Below, in pieces: positions 27,029 through 36,018 of a DNA stretch of 64,000 bases (within the stretch, counting starts at the first letter, position 1; every line of letters begins with the position of its first letter). Location: contig CAXXHV010000002.1 in NCBI GenBank assembly GCA_963678575.2, forward strand, positions 1,364,001-1,428,000, read 5' to 3'. A model generated the notes under the pieces. That model did no database searches, was not told the origin of the DNA, and saw only the letters and a program-made list of their open reading frames with translations. This DNA comes from Pleomorphochaeta sp963678575. Its GTDB lineage: Bacteria; Spirochaetota; Spirochaetia; Sphaerochaetales; Sphaerochaetaceae. A program made the position numbers and the translations under genes.

Positions 27029-28071
27029 TTTGCCTCCATTTTCTTACCCTTAACCCAAGGGAAAAGATTACCTATCAATATAGGTGCCGAAACGAATATA
27101 ACTACTAAAGCTTGGATTACGCTTACAAATTCTGTAGGTATTCTACTTGTCATATTTAAATAATTTGCACCATTTTGTAGCAAACCAAAAATTATACCTG
27201 ATAATATAACTCCAATTGGAGATTCATTAGCTAATGCAGCAACTGCAATGCCACTAAATCCATAATCAGCAGAAAATCCAACAACGAATCTTCTGTTTAC
27301 ACTCATCATTTGTACAGCCCCGCCTAAACCAGCAATCGCGCCACTAATAAACATTGCTAAAAGAATTATTTTTTTAATGTTTACTCCAGCTGTTTCTGCT
27401 GCCAATTTATTTAAACCCACGGCTTTTATTTCATAACCTTTCTTAGTTCGATCAATAAAAAATTTCAGAAAAATTGCTATTAATACACAAAAAAAGATTC
27501 CCCAGGTTAATTGCGTGCCTTGCAATAATTTTGGAAGTAAAGCTGTTGGAAGCATTTTCTCTGTTTGAGCTGTAGCTCCTTCAGCCTTTAATGGATATGT
27601 TGCTAAATAACTAGTAAAATTGATTATAATAAAATTCATCATCATAGTTGTAATAACTTCATTAGAACCAAATCTAACTTTTAACCAGCCAATAAAAACA
27701 CCAGCAAGTCCTCCACAAATCATTCCAACTAGCATAACCAATAAAACATGTAAGACCAAAGGTAAATGTAAATTCATGCTACCTACTAAAGCCCCACAAA
27801 AAGCTCCGATATATAATTGACCTTCAACACCTAAGTTAATTATTGTTGCCTTTTTACCAATCATATAAGCTAATCCAGTAAAAATAAGAGGCGTTGCCTG
27901 AACTAGAGTATTTGCTATTGCTTTCTTAGATAAAAAAGCACCTTTTAAAATTACAGAATAAGCGACTAATGGATTGTAGCCACTAAGTAACATAACTATT
28001 GCACTTACAAATAACGCTAAAATTAAAGCCAATACAGGATACAGTATGTTTTGACTATTCTTTATTTTCAT
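27025..28071 (-). CDS. BMP-type ABC permease (NupP/YufP-like)
   Basis: A 348-residue hydrophobic subunit. PLIFTGLAYMIGKKATIINL followed by GVEGQLYIGAFCGALVG is the typical N-terminal block of this family; VGLNKLAAETAGVNIKK is the coupling loop, and SPIGVILSGIIFGLLQNGAN the late helix. Its start lies inside the 3' end of the ATPase gene (17-base overlap), a sign of tight translational coupling. Confidence 0.9.
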   Translation of the reverse strand: MKIKNSQNILYPVLALILALFVSAIVMLLSGYNPLVAYSVILKGAFLSKKAIANTLVQATPLIFTGLAYMIGKKATIINLGVEGQLYIGAFCGALVGSMNLHLPLVLHVLLVMLVGMICGGLAGVFIGWLKVRFGSNEVITTMMMNFIIINFTSYLATYPLKAEGATAQTEKMLPTALLPKLLQGTQLTWGIFFCVLIAIFLKFFIDRTKKGYEIKAVGLNKLAAETAGVNIKKIILLAMFISGAIAGLGGAVQMMSVNRRFVVGFSADYGFSGIAVAALANESPIGVILSGIIFGLLQNGANYLNMTSRIPTEFVSVIQALVVIFVSAPILIGNLFPWVKGKKMEAK

Positions 28072-29581
28072 TAACTGATCCTCCAGCCATTAGTAAACCT
28101 AATTCAAAAATATTTGTTTTATTTTTATCTAAAATATTATTAATTTCGCCATTATAAATTACGGCAATCCTATCTGATAGATTATAAACTTCTTCTAAAT
28201 CAGCAGAAATCAAGAATATTGACTTTCCCTCTTTTTTTAGAGAAAGAATTTTTTTATGAATATACTCCATAGCTCCAACATCAACACCACGCGTAGGTTG
28301 TGCAATTATTAAAACATCTGGATTTTGAGTTACAACTCTAGCGACAACAACTTTTTGTTGATTTCCACCAGAAAGAGATAATATTTTTTCTTTTGAATTT
28401 GGGACTTTAATTTTAAAATCACGAATTGCATTATTTCCTTCTTCAGTAATTTTTTTCTTATTTAAAATTCCATGAGATGAATATGTTGCTAAATCATGAT
28501 AACCAAGAATAATATTCTCTTCTAAATTCATTTCAACAATCAACCCTCTTTCTAATCTATCTTCAGGTATATGTCCAATTTTTTCATGAATAAAGGTGGA
28601 AGCATTTCCAGTTATTTCTTTATCCCCTTTAATAATCTTAGCTGTATCTGATTTAATTAAACCTGTCAAAACTTTAATTAATTCACTTTGTCCATTACCT
28701 TCAACACCAGCAAGCCCTAAAATTTCACCTTTATTTATAGTAAAATTAATATCTTTTAAAACTTCTCTTTCTTTTATTTTTAAAGAGCAATCTTTAACAT
28801 AAAAGTAAGGTTCTCCAATAGTATCTTCTTCACAAGAAATATTTAACTCAACATCTCGGCCAACCATCATTTTAGCTAATTTGGTTTCATCAACATCGTC
28901 TAAACTTTCTCTATGTTTAATAATTTTTCCATCTCTCAAAACAGAAATTGTATCAGCAATTTTTAAGGTTTCTTTTAATTTGTGGGTAATAATAATAATA
29001 CCTGTACCATGTTTTTTAAGCATTAACATAATTTCAAAAAGCTCTTCAACTTCTTGTGGAGTTAAAACAGCAGTAGGCTCATCGAGAATCAACAATTGTG
29101 ATCCTCGATATATTGCCTTCAAGATTTCTACTCTCTGTTGTTCTCCAACAGATAAATCTTTTACTAGAGCTTTTGCATTTATATTAAAATGATACTTATC
29201 AATTAAAGCTTGAACTTCATCAATTGCTTTTTCTCTATCAATAAATAAATTCTTCTTTTTTTTAGGTTCATTATTTACAATTATATTATCTGCAACACTT
29301 AAAACTGGAGCTAACATAAAATGTTGATGGACCATTCCAATTCCTAAATCTATAGCATCTTTAGGAGTATCAATTACAACTTCTTTACCATCAACTAAGA
29401 TTTGTCCCTTATCTAATTTAAGCATTCCATAAAGAATCTTCATTAAACAGGTTTTTCCAGCACCATTTTCACCTAATAAAGAATGAATTTCTTGTGTTTT
29501 AATAGAAAATGAAACATCGTCTAAGGCTTTAACTAAAGGAAATTGTTTTGTGATATGCTTCATTTCAATATTTTTAAACAA
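28055..29581 (-). CDS. BMP-type ABC transporter ATPase (NupO/YufO-like), two NBDs
   Basis: A 508-residue fusion of two nucleotide-binding domains. NBD1: Walker A LLGENGAGKTCLMKIL, signature DLSVGEQQRVEI, Walker B LLILDEPTAVLT. NBD2: degenerate Walker A AGVEGNGQSELIKVL, signature SLSGGNQQKVVVARV, Walker B LIIAQPTRGVDVGA, where Gln stands in place of the catalytic Glu as is normal in this family. It follows the binding-protein gene by 17 bases. It drives uptake of nucleosides or a related BMP-family ligand. Confidence 0.92.
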   Translation of the reverse strand: MFKNIEMKHITKQFPLVKALDDVSFSIKTQEIHSLLGENGAGKTCLMKILYGMLKLDKGQILVDGKEVVIDTPKDAIDLGIGMVHQHFMLAPVLSVADNIIVNNEPKKKKNLFIDREKAIDEVQALIDKYHFNINAKALVKDLSVGEQQRVEILKAIYRGSQLLILDEPTAVLTPQEVEELFEIMLMLKKHGTGIIIITHKLKETLKIADTISVLRDGKIIKHRESLDDVDETKLAKMMVGRDVELNISCEEDTIGEPYFYVKDCSLKIKEREVLKDINFTINKGEILGLAGVEGNGQSELIKVLTGLIKSDTAKIIKGDKEITGNASTFIHEKIGHIPEDRLERGLIVEMNLEENIILGYHDLATYSSHGILNKKKITEEGNNAIRDFKIKVPNSKEKILSLSGGNQQKVVVARVVTQNPDVLIIAQPTRGVDVGAMEYIHKKILSLKKEGKSIFLISADLEEVYNLSDRIAVIYNGEINNILDKNKTNIFELGLLMAGGSVNENKE

Positions 29582-29598
29582 ATTATTCCTCCAAGAAT

Positions 29599-30651
29599 TT
29601 AATATTGATTATTATCTAACCAACTTTCTAATTCTTCAGCAGTACTACAAATAACTAAATCACCATTTTTGATTTTTGCTTTAATATCACTTATAGCATT
29701 TTCTATATCTTCTGGTATTACTACTTGAGATAATTCATTTGAATAACCAACAGCATCTTCAATTAAACCATTTTTTGAACATTGATTAATCCAAGTTCCA
29801 TCAACAATAGATTTTACTTCATTAAATATCATTTCATCAACATTTCTAATTGATGTAGCAGCTACTACAGTTGGTTCAATATAGTTTTGATTTCCGCCAA
29901 CACCAAAAGCATAGAAGCCTTTTTCTAAAGCAGCAGTGAAAACGCCTAAGCCTGAAGAACCTGCAATTGGTTGAATAAAGTCTGCACCTCTATTATACAT
30001 TGAAATAGCAATTTCTTTACCCTTTGCTGGATCAGCAAAAGATCCTACAGTAGCTTTTAATACTTTACAATCTTTATTAACGTAACGTGCACCAGCTTCA
30101 AACCCAACAACTCCAGCTTGTAAACTTGGGAAATCCATTCCTAACATTACACCAATTACATTATCACTATTTGCATCTTCCATATCTGATAAAGTACCTA
30201 GACCTGCATAAACACCGCAAAGGAAAGTTTGATCTTGCCATCTTGTTTCAATAGAGTGAACATTATCAAGTTCTAAACGAGCATCAATTAAAGAAAATTT
30301 TTGATCTGGATAATCAGGGCAAACTTCTTTAAATGAATCTACCATATCATTACCAATACCAATAATCAAATCATATTTTCCAATATCAGCAAATTGTCTT
30401 AAAGCTTGTTCAAAATCACTAGAAGTCTTTGGCTCAAAATAATCAAAGTTTATATTATAGGTTTCTTTAGCCTTTAATAAACCATTATAAGCCATATCGT
30501 TAAAGTTTTTATCACCTAAACCCCCAGTTGATAAACATATTGCAACATTAACAATATCATCTTCTTTTTCTTGCGATTCTCCACTACCATTTGCAAAAAC
30601 TCCAATCATTACAAAAAGCATACATAAAATTAATAATAACTTCTTTCTCAT
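29599..30651 (-). CDS. BMP/PnrA-family nucleoside-type binding protein
   Basis: A 350-residue periplasmic receptor whose signal peptide ends VFA before NGSGESQEK, with no lipobox cysteine, whereas the Treponema pallidum relative PnrA (TmpC) is a lipoprotein. Family features: CLSTGGLGDKNFNDMAYNGL near residue 40 (the Asn/Asp base-contacting region), DLIIGIGNDM, FSLIDARLELDNVHSI, FLCGVYAG, VIGVMLGMDFPSL and ADFIQPIAGSSGLGVF. Family members bind purine nucleosides; other BMP ligands include riboflavin and simple sugars, so nucleoside is the default rather than a proven ligand. Confidence 0.9.
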   Translation of the reverse strand: MRKKLLLILCMLFVMIGVFANGSGESQEKEDDIVNVAICLSTGGLGDKNFNDMAYNGLLKAKETYNINFDYFEPKTSSDFEQALRQFADIGKYDLIIGIGNDMVDSFKEVCPDYPDQKFSLIDARLELDNVHSIETRWQDQTFLCGVYAGLGTLSDMEDANSDNVIGVMLGMDFPSLQAGVVGFEAGARYVNKDCKVLKATVGSFADPAKGKEIAISMYNRGADFIQPIAGSSGLGVFTAALEKGFYAFGVGGNQNYIEPTVVAATSIRNVDEMIFNEVKSIVDGTWINQCSKNGLIEDAVGYSNELSQVVIPEDIENAISDIKAKIKNGDLVICSTAEELESWLDNNQY

Positions 30652-30668
30652 ATTTTTCTCCTATGGAG

Positions 30669-30713
30669 ATTATAATTACATATTATTATTGACAAGGGAA
30701 GTGACAACTGACA
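30669..30713. promoter_or_regulatory. Divergent control region with TGACA repeats
   Basis: Between the binding-protein gene and the Crp/Fnr gene lie TGACAA at 30690-30695 and 30702-30707 (12-base period) and TGACA at 30709-30713. On the minus strand TATAAT occurs at 30674-30669; on the plus strand TTGACA occurs at 30689-30694. The repeats overlap the likely promoter elements and are the best candidates for a site of the adjacent regulator. Confidence 0.45.
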
Positions 30714-30735
30714 CTATTAATTATAAGGGAAAGAT

Positions 30736-31398
30736 ATGGATATTCAAAAAAGTATTTCAAATATTATAAATAACTTTTCACCTCATATTAAAAGGGAATT
30801 AATCCCAATAAAATTTAATGAAGGTGAGTATATAATACGCGAAGGCGATTTGGCTGAATATGGATTTTTCTTTGTCTCAGGAAGATATGATGTAATTAAA
30901 ACAGATATTTTAGGAAATAACTTTATAATTGCTAAAGATCAAGTTGCAACTTTTTGTAGCTTAATGGATATCTTTTCAGATAATGAGGTTCAATGCAGTA
31001 GCATAAGGGTAACTAAAGAAACAATAGGCTTTAAACTATATAAAAAATACTGCAAAGAACTTATTAAAAAGAATCTTGAGTTCTCAAGTTTCTTAATCAA
31101 AATCTGGGCAACAATTTTTTATGATAGCAATATAAACCCTAATAATTCTCCTTTATATCCTTATAAATACAAATTATTACAATTTTTAATTCAACAAAAA
31201 ATTTCTGATTTAACAGATATAATATTTTATATTGATAGACAAACATTAAGTGAAGTAATTGGCTGTTCTAAAAGAACAATTTTTAGACAATTAAAGACGC
31301 TTGAGCAAGAAAATTTAATCCAGATAAAGAACTCTGCAATTATTATAAAAAAAGAAAAAATTAATCAAATAGAAACTATCTTAGATTCTTGGGAATAG
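30736..31398 (+). CDS. Crp/Fnr-family transcription regulator
   Basis: A 220-residue regulator. The cyclic-nucleotide-binding-like beta-roll covers about 15-120 (FNEGEYIIREGDLAEYGFFF), but the phosphate-binding FGExAL/RSA motif of true cAMP sensors is missing. The C-terminal winged helix reads IDRQTLSEVIGCSKRTIFRQ, followed by LKTLEQENLIQIKN. No Cys cluster for an FeS centre is present. It is divergent from the BMP importer with only 84 bases between start codons, so local control of that operon, possibly in response to a nucleotide or nucleoside, is likely. Confidence 0.88.
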   Translation: MDIQKSISNIINNFSPHIKRELIPIKFNEGEYIIREGDLAEYGFFFVSGRYDVIKTDILGNNFIIAKDQVATFCSLMDIFSDNEVQCSSIRVTKETIGFKLYKKYCKELIKKNLEFSSFLIKIWATIFYDSNINPNNSPLYPYKYKLLQFLIQQKISDLTDIIFYIDRQTLSEVIGCSKRTIFRQLKTLEQENLIQIKNSAIIIKKEKINQIETILDSWE

Positions 31399-31787
31399 TT
31401 TTAACTATAAATTAAACTTTATCTCCACTCATTTATCTTTGTAAAAGTTAATATTACAATTATAATTAAGCTTATTTCATATACTATTACATATAATAAA
31501 TGTGGAAAAATTTGACTGTATTGGACAAAATAGTAGCTCTTTAATCCTCTAGCCTATGAACAAAATAAAGAACATTTGCAATACTTTTAAAAGAGCCACC
31601 AACTAGGGCTAAAACAAACCAAGTACCAGCTAACCAAGCACTAAGGTTTTTTAATAATGCTCCAAAGATTCTACCTACCTATTTATCACTAATTTAAATA
31701 ATATTTAATTTGAATTCACAAAAAAAATTATCAATTCAGATAATTAGAAGAACAAGAATATTTAATATATATACTATTTTTATTTTT
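31399..31787. other. Intergenic region with a gene remnant
   Basis: No intact gene. A 45-codon protein-like fragment is listed separately (31541-31678). The remaining DNA is AT-rich and featureless. Confidence 0.5.
31541..31678 (-). pseudogene. C-terminal remnant of a membrane protein
   Basis: The minus strand has an open stretch of 45 codons with no start: GRIFGALLKNLSAWLAGTWF continuing VLALVGGSFKSIANVLYF and ending VHRLED-stop. It reads like one hydrophobic helix with amphipathic flanks. An in-frame stop lies immediately upstream (31679-31681) with nothing protein-like beyond it, so it is probably the tail of a deleted gene. Family not recognised. Confidence 0.45.
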
Positions 31788-31826
31788 TATGAGCGGATAA
31801 TTATAAATAGAAATCATCCACTCATA
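31788..31826 (-). terminator. Hairpin after the lipoprotein gene
   Basis: Arms TATGAGCGGATAATT and AATCATCCACTCATA pair fully on the minus-strand RNA if two G-U pairs are allowed; loop about nine bases. It begins ten bases after the lipoprotein stop. There is no T-run after it on the minus strand, so it may be an mRNA end stabiliser rather than a classical terminator. Confidence 0.5.
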
Positions 31827-31835
31827 GAAATAACC

Positions 31836-32261
31836 TTAGACTGGTTGGGCTGGCACAAGACTTGCATCAGGACTGTCTAAGGTAAAAGGATCTGGAGAAG
31901 AGGACCCATTATACTCAAGAGTAAAATTTGCATCATCTTCATATTTTACATAAGTGGTTTTAGTAGATTGATCATTATTATAAAAAACTTTTACTGTCAT
32001 AGCACTTTCGGAAGCTAATACAGGAAGAGTGAAAGTTACTTTCTCATCCTGGCTAATTGTTTGTCCATCTTTTAATGAATCAAATTCTGGACCTGCTGCG
32101 AATTTTTCGTTTACGCCGATTTGAACTTCAATTTCCATTGAAGTAATTACTTCACTACTTTTGTTTACAATAGTCATACTTGCACCATCCTTAGATAAGC
32201 TACAACTACTGAATACTAATACTAATAATAAAACATTTAGCAAAACTATCTTTTTTTTCAT
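31836..32261 (-). CDS. Small lipoprotein, function unknown
   Basis: A 141-residue exported lipoprotein: basic MKKK start, hydrophobic core and lipobox VFSSC with the modified Cys at about residue 20. The mature part is one small domain rich in beta-strand pattern (MTIVNKSSEVITSMEIEVQI, then VTFTLPVLA and MTVKVFYNN) with an acidic, Pro/Ser-rich tail. I recognise no family. It has its own promoter and no operon partner; it could be a surface or periplasmic structural lipoprotein. Confidence 0.75.
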   Translation of the reverse strand: MKKKIVLLNVLLLVLVFSSCSLSKDGASMTIVNKSSEVITSMEIEVQIGVNEKFAAGPEFDSLKDGQTISQDEKVTFTLPVLASESAMTVKVFYNNDQSTKTTYVKYEDDANFTLEYNGSSSPDPFTLDSPDASLVPAQPV

Positions 32262-32296
32262 AAATAAAACTCCTTTAAAGTTTATGATATATGCCT

Positions 32297-32324
32297 ATTA
32301 TACAAAATATTACCCAGATGTAAA
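32297..32324 (-). promoter_or_regulatory. Promoter of the lipoprotein gene
   Basis: Minus strand TTTACA (32324-32319), 16-base spacer, TATAAT (32302-32297). AAAGGAG precedes the start codon. Confidence 0.65.
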
Positions 32325-32638
32325 TATTTTTCTTACTTATTTACAATTATTCCTTCTAGACAATAGTTGAATAAATTAATTTAAATTATACTATTAAAAA
32401 AAAGTACAACAATTATATATTATTAAATTGAGACAATATGTTTGCAAATAAAGTCTTTAACTAATTAATGATGATGATTTATCGTGTATTTAATTTTAGG
32501 AAAAAACTAATGTAGAATTAGTTTATTTTATAGAAATCAATTATTAATATCACTGCAAATCTTTTTTTGAAAATAATATTTTATTGCTTTATTTTCTTAG
32601 CATATAAAAATTCTAAAATAAAAATTTTAATTATTTTT
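32325..32638. other. Gene-free spacer
   Basis: About 310 AT-rich bases between the lipoprotein promoter and the end of the ROK regulator gene. No terminator hairpin of note and no protein-like frame seen. Confidence 0.5.
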
Positions 32639-33760
32639 TTAAACTTGATCAATAAAGTCTTGGATAAAATGATAAGTTACACCAATTGCAGAACTTCTCT
32701 TAGGATATTTGCTAATTTCAATTTTATTTATATTTAAACCAATAATCTCTTTAACTTTTTCATTAATTATATTTTGAAAATCAACAAGAAAAAAAGACAA
32801 TTCTCCACCAATTACAATATCACAATCTAGACCGTAGCTAAGATTAACTAATAATCTTATTAGATTTTCAATATAAACATCTATTTTTTTTATAGCTAAA
32901 TCATCTTTATTTTGGTATAGATTAGTAAATTGGATTAAATTATCACATACCCCATTTATCAAGGCTTTAGTTGAAAGATATGATTGGACAGTTCCTTTTT
33001 TACCAAATTCATCTTCTTCACCATCTTTATTTAAATAAGAGTTTCCAACTTGTATTCCATTTCCATTATTACCAAGATAAACTTGATTATTAACAAAAAA
33101 AGAACTTTCAATATAATCCCCAAAAGAAAGGTACAGTAGATTACGAGCTTTTGATTCTCTTAAACCAATTTCATATTTACCACCAGCATCTACTTTGCTT
33201 TCAAACCAAACAGGGAAAAGATACTTATTAAAGCTCTTTGGAATTAATTGATTTTCTATATTAAGTTCAGGAGAAAACAAAATTGTATTCGGATCTGATT
33301 TAATAATACCGGGTAAAGAAATTCCTATACCTATTACTTTTTGGAACTCAATTTCAGATAATTGAATAAATCTATAGGCATACTGCATTAATTGAGTATA
33401 GTAACTCTGTGTATTTTCAAAATCAAAATCTCTAATCTGAGTTGATTTTAAATTACCAAATAATCCAGTAGCAACAAAAGTAACATGCGTTTTACTTATA
33501 TCAATTCCAATGGCAAAAGCAGCTTCACTATTAATACTGATAACACGTGGTTTTCTTCCTATTACTACAATATTTTCATCATCAGCTCTCTGAAGCAATA
33601 ACCCTTCTTTTATCATTTGATTTATATTATTTGTAACAGTTGGCAAACTCAAACCAAGATCTAACATAATTTCTTGTTTTGTTAAAGGTTTATTTATTTG
33701 ATAGAGGTATTTGTATATATTATTTCTACTATTAGGTTTAACAGTGCTGCTGTGAATCAT
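32639..33760 (-). CDS. ROK-family transcription repressor (NagC/XylR type)
   Basis: A 373-residue protein with an N-terminal winged helix (KPLTKQEIMLDLGLSLPTVT, about 29-48) joined to a ROK sugar-binding domain (AIGIDISKTHVTFVATGLFG, VIGIGISLPGI). The kinase catalytic Asp motif (DNDAN) is replaced by VDAGGKYEIG and no zinc-loop cysteines are seen, so it is a sensor without kinase activity. It lies 173 bases behind the GH3/ABC operon, in the same direction but after a terminator and with its own upstream palindrome. The nearby beta-glucoside import operon is its most likely target. Confidence 0.85.
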   Translation of the reverse strand: MIHSSTVKPNSRNNIYKYLYQINKPLTKQEIMLDLGLSLPTVTNNINQMIKEGLLLQRADDENIVVIGRKPRVISINSEAAFAIGIDISKTHVTFVATGLFGNLKSTQIRDFDFENTQSYYTQLMQYAYRFIQLSEIEFQKVIGIGISLPGIIKSDPNTILFSPELNIENQLIPKSFNKYLFPVWFESKVDAGGKYEIGLRESKARNLLYLSFGDYIESSFFVNNQVYLGNNGNGIQVGNSYLNKDGEEDEFGKKGTVQSYLSTKALINGVCDNLIQFTNLYQNKDDLAIKKIDVYIENLIRLLVNLSYGLDCDIVIGGELSFFLVDFQNIINEKVKEIIGLNINKIEISKYPKRSSAIGVTYHFIQDFIDQV

Positions 33761-33781
33761 AATATGCCTCCAAAAAATACT

Positions 33782-33798
33782 TTACTATATTATAGTAA
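33782..33798. promoter_or_regulatory. Candidate operator before the ROK repressor gene
   Basis: TTACTATATTATAGTAA, a 17-base palindrome with one central unpaired base, 22 bases before the start codon. In such AT-rich DNA chance palindromes occur, but its position suits autoregulation. Confidence 0.4.
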
Positions 33799-33893
33799 TA
33801 ATAGCAAAAAATAAATTAAATTGATACTAGATATAATCTAATAATTAAATACTCATACACTATGGTATGAGTAAATTATAACATTATTAATAT

Positions 33894-33922
33894 AATACTA
33901 AGTGTTATTAGCACTTAGTATT
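33894..33922 (-). terminator. Terminator of the GH3/ABC operon
   Basis: Perfect arms AATACTAAGTG (33894-33904) and CACTTAGTATT (33912-33922), loop of seven, 11 bases after the GH3 stop on the minus strand; followed there by ATATTAATAATG, only moderately T-rich. Confidence 0.65.
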
Positions 33923-33933
33923 ACAAAAATATA

Positions 33934-36006
33934 TTAGAGTGTAAAAATTAGTTTTTCAAGGTCTTTAGGATCACTACTTGTACCAATATAAGCAGCATAG
34001 GTAACCCCTTCTTCAAACTTCCAACCTTCATCACTGTAATATTTCAAGGAATCAAGAGAACAAGTTATATCTATAGTTTTACTTTCACCACTATCTAAAG
34101 ACACTTTTTCAAAACCTTGAAGTTTTTTAATTGGACGATCAACTGTTGCCCCACTTTCAACTCCAAGATAAAGTTGAACGACTTCTTTGCCTTCTCTATC
34201 TCCAATATTTGATATTTTACAACTTGCTGTTAATGTATCATTAACAATTGTCACAGCTCTTTCAGAAATGGCAAAGTCAGTATAAGAAAGACCAAATCCA
34301 TAATAATAATCAGGAACAATATTTTCTTTTTCTAATTTTGCATAACCATGATAATAATTATAAGTCTGTTGATTAGATATCCATTTTACTTGAGGTAATT
34401 GCTTATCTTCTTTTACTACAACAAAAGGCAATTTTCCACTAGGATTAACATCACCAAAGATAATTTCACTAATAGCGGTTCCACCTTCCATACCTGGATA
34501 ATAAGCTAATAGAACAGAAGGAACTAAATCACTCCATTCACTGATACGAATCATATTCCCACCAATAAGTACAACGACAACATTCTTATTTACTTTTGCT
34601 ACAGCTTTAATAAGTTCAATTTCATCATCATGTAAACCTAAAGAATCTTTTCTATCCCCTCCGATAGCATTTTCTTTTTCTACACCAAGTTCTTCATTTG
34701 GCTCAACATATTCACCCTCATCAAAATCCCTATAACCAGCAACTAAAATTACTCTATCTGAATTTTGTGCAACCTTAACTGCTTCTTCAATATTTTTACC
34801 AGTATTATAAGTTACAGAAGTATTTGGCATTTCTTTAGTAATTCCTGCAAGAGGAGTAACAACATATGGAGGAAAGACTCTTGATGAACCATGATCTCCA
34901 ATATTCTCTGTATTTCCAAGTTCTCCTAGAACTGCAATACTTTTGGTTCTATCCTTAGAAAATGGTAGTAAATTATCCTCATTCTTAATTAAAGTGATAG
35001 ATTCTTCAGCTACTTTTTTTGCAAGTTCAATATGATCTACACAACCAATAAGCTTTCTTGGATACTCTTGTGGGTCTTCAGCTTCTTTAAAGGCAAGAAG
35101 TGTTCTAATTATTCTAGTAGCACTTTTGTTGATAAGCTCTTCATCTACTTCACCACTTAATACAGCTTTTACTAATTTCTCACCATAATGATTTGTATTA
35201 GGCATCTCTATATCTAAGCCTGCATTTACAGCAGGAATGGTACTTCTAATTCCCCAAGCGAAATCACTTACAACAAAACCATCAAAATCCCATTCATCAC
35301 GTAAAATATCAGTTAATAAATATTTGTTTTCACCACAATATTCACCTTGATATTTATTATAAGCACTCATTACACTTGCAGCACCACTATCTATACACAT
35401 TTTAAAATGATTTAAATAAACTTCTCTCTCTGTTCTTTTGTCTGCTTCAACACTCACATCAAATCTACTATTTTCCATACTGTTAAAAGCAAAGTGTTTT
35501 ATACAAGCTATAACATTCTCATTTTGAACACCTTCTACTAGAGCACTTCCCATTTTTCCAAGATGAAAATCATCTTCACCATATACTTCTTGGCTTCTAC
35601 CCCAACCTGGATTGTAAGGAAGGTTAATACAAACACCACCAAAGAAATTAGCATCATAAGCTCTAATCTCACGACCAATAGCTTTTCCAACTTCTGTTTC
35701 TAATTCTGTATTAAAAGATGCACCTCTAGCCATGGTTACTGGGAAACAGGTACTTTTTTCTGTAACAACACCACGTGGTCCATCGCAAAATTTTAATGAG
35801 GGAATATCATATTTTTTATTTCCACCAGCTTCATATGGATAACAATTATAATGTCTATCAGCATTAGGATTAGAAAAATCATCTAACATGCTTTGTACAT
35901 TAACAGTACCGCTCATAAGAGCAACCTTTTCTTCAAGGCTCATCTTTCCTACTATTTCTGAAGCTTTCTTTGTGAAACTTAGTCTATATTTTTTATCAAC
36001 TTTCAT
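33934..36006 (-). CDS. GH3 beta-glucosidase
   Basis: A 690-residue glycoside hydrolase family 3 enzyme, (beta/alpha)8 domain first, alpha/beta sandwich next and a fibronectin-III-like domain at the C-terminus (ISNIGDREGKEVVQLYLG). The nucleophile is the Asp of FVVSDFAWG (about residue 248); substrate-binding KHFAFNSMENSR and CDGPRGV are in place. No signal peptide, so it cleaves oligosaccharides after import. It is the last gene of a CUT2-type ABC operon, 12 bases after a permease gene. The domain order resembles clostridial beta-glucosidases; beta-glucoside, beta-xyloside or sophoro/laminari-oligosaccharide use cannot be told apart. Confidence 0.92.
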   Translation of the reverse strand: MKVDKKYRLSFTKKASEIVGKMSLEEKVALMSGTVNVQSMLDDFSNPNADRHYNCYPYEAGGNKKYDIPSLKFCDGPRGVVTEKSTCFPVTMARGASFNTELETEVGKAIGREIRAYDANFFGGVCINLPYNPGWGRSQEVYGEDDFHLGKMGSALVEGVQNENVIACIKHFAFNSMENSRFDVSVEADKRTEREVYLNHFKMCIDSGAASVMSAYNKYQGEYCGENKYLLTDILRDEWDFDGFVVSDFAWGIRSTIPAVNAGLDIEMPNTNHYGEKLVKAVLSGEVDEELINKSATRIIRTLLAFKEAEDPQEYPRKLIGCVDHIELAKKVAEESITLIKNEDNLLPFSKDRTKSIAVLGELGNTENIGDHGSSRVFPPYVVTPLAGITKEMPNTSVTYNTGKNIEEAVKVAQNSDRVILVAGYRDFDEGEYVEPNEELGVEKENAIGGDRKDSLGLHDDEIELIKAVAKVNKNVVVVLIGGNMIRISEWSDLVPSVLLAYYPGMEGGTAISEIIFGDVNPSGKLPFVVVKEDKQLPQVKWISNQQTYNYYHGYAKLEKENIVPDYYYGFGLSYTDFAISERAVTIVNDTLTASCKISNIGDREGKEVVQLYLGVESGATVDRPIKKLQGFEKVSLDSGESKTIDITCSLDSLKYYSDEGWKFEEGVTYAAYIGTSSDPKDLEKLIFTL

Positions 36007-36018
36007 TTTAATCTCCTA

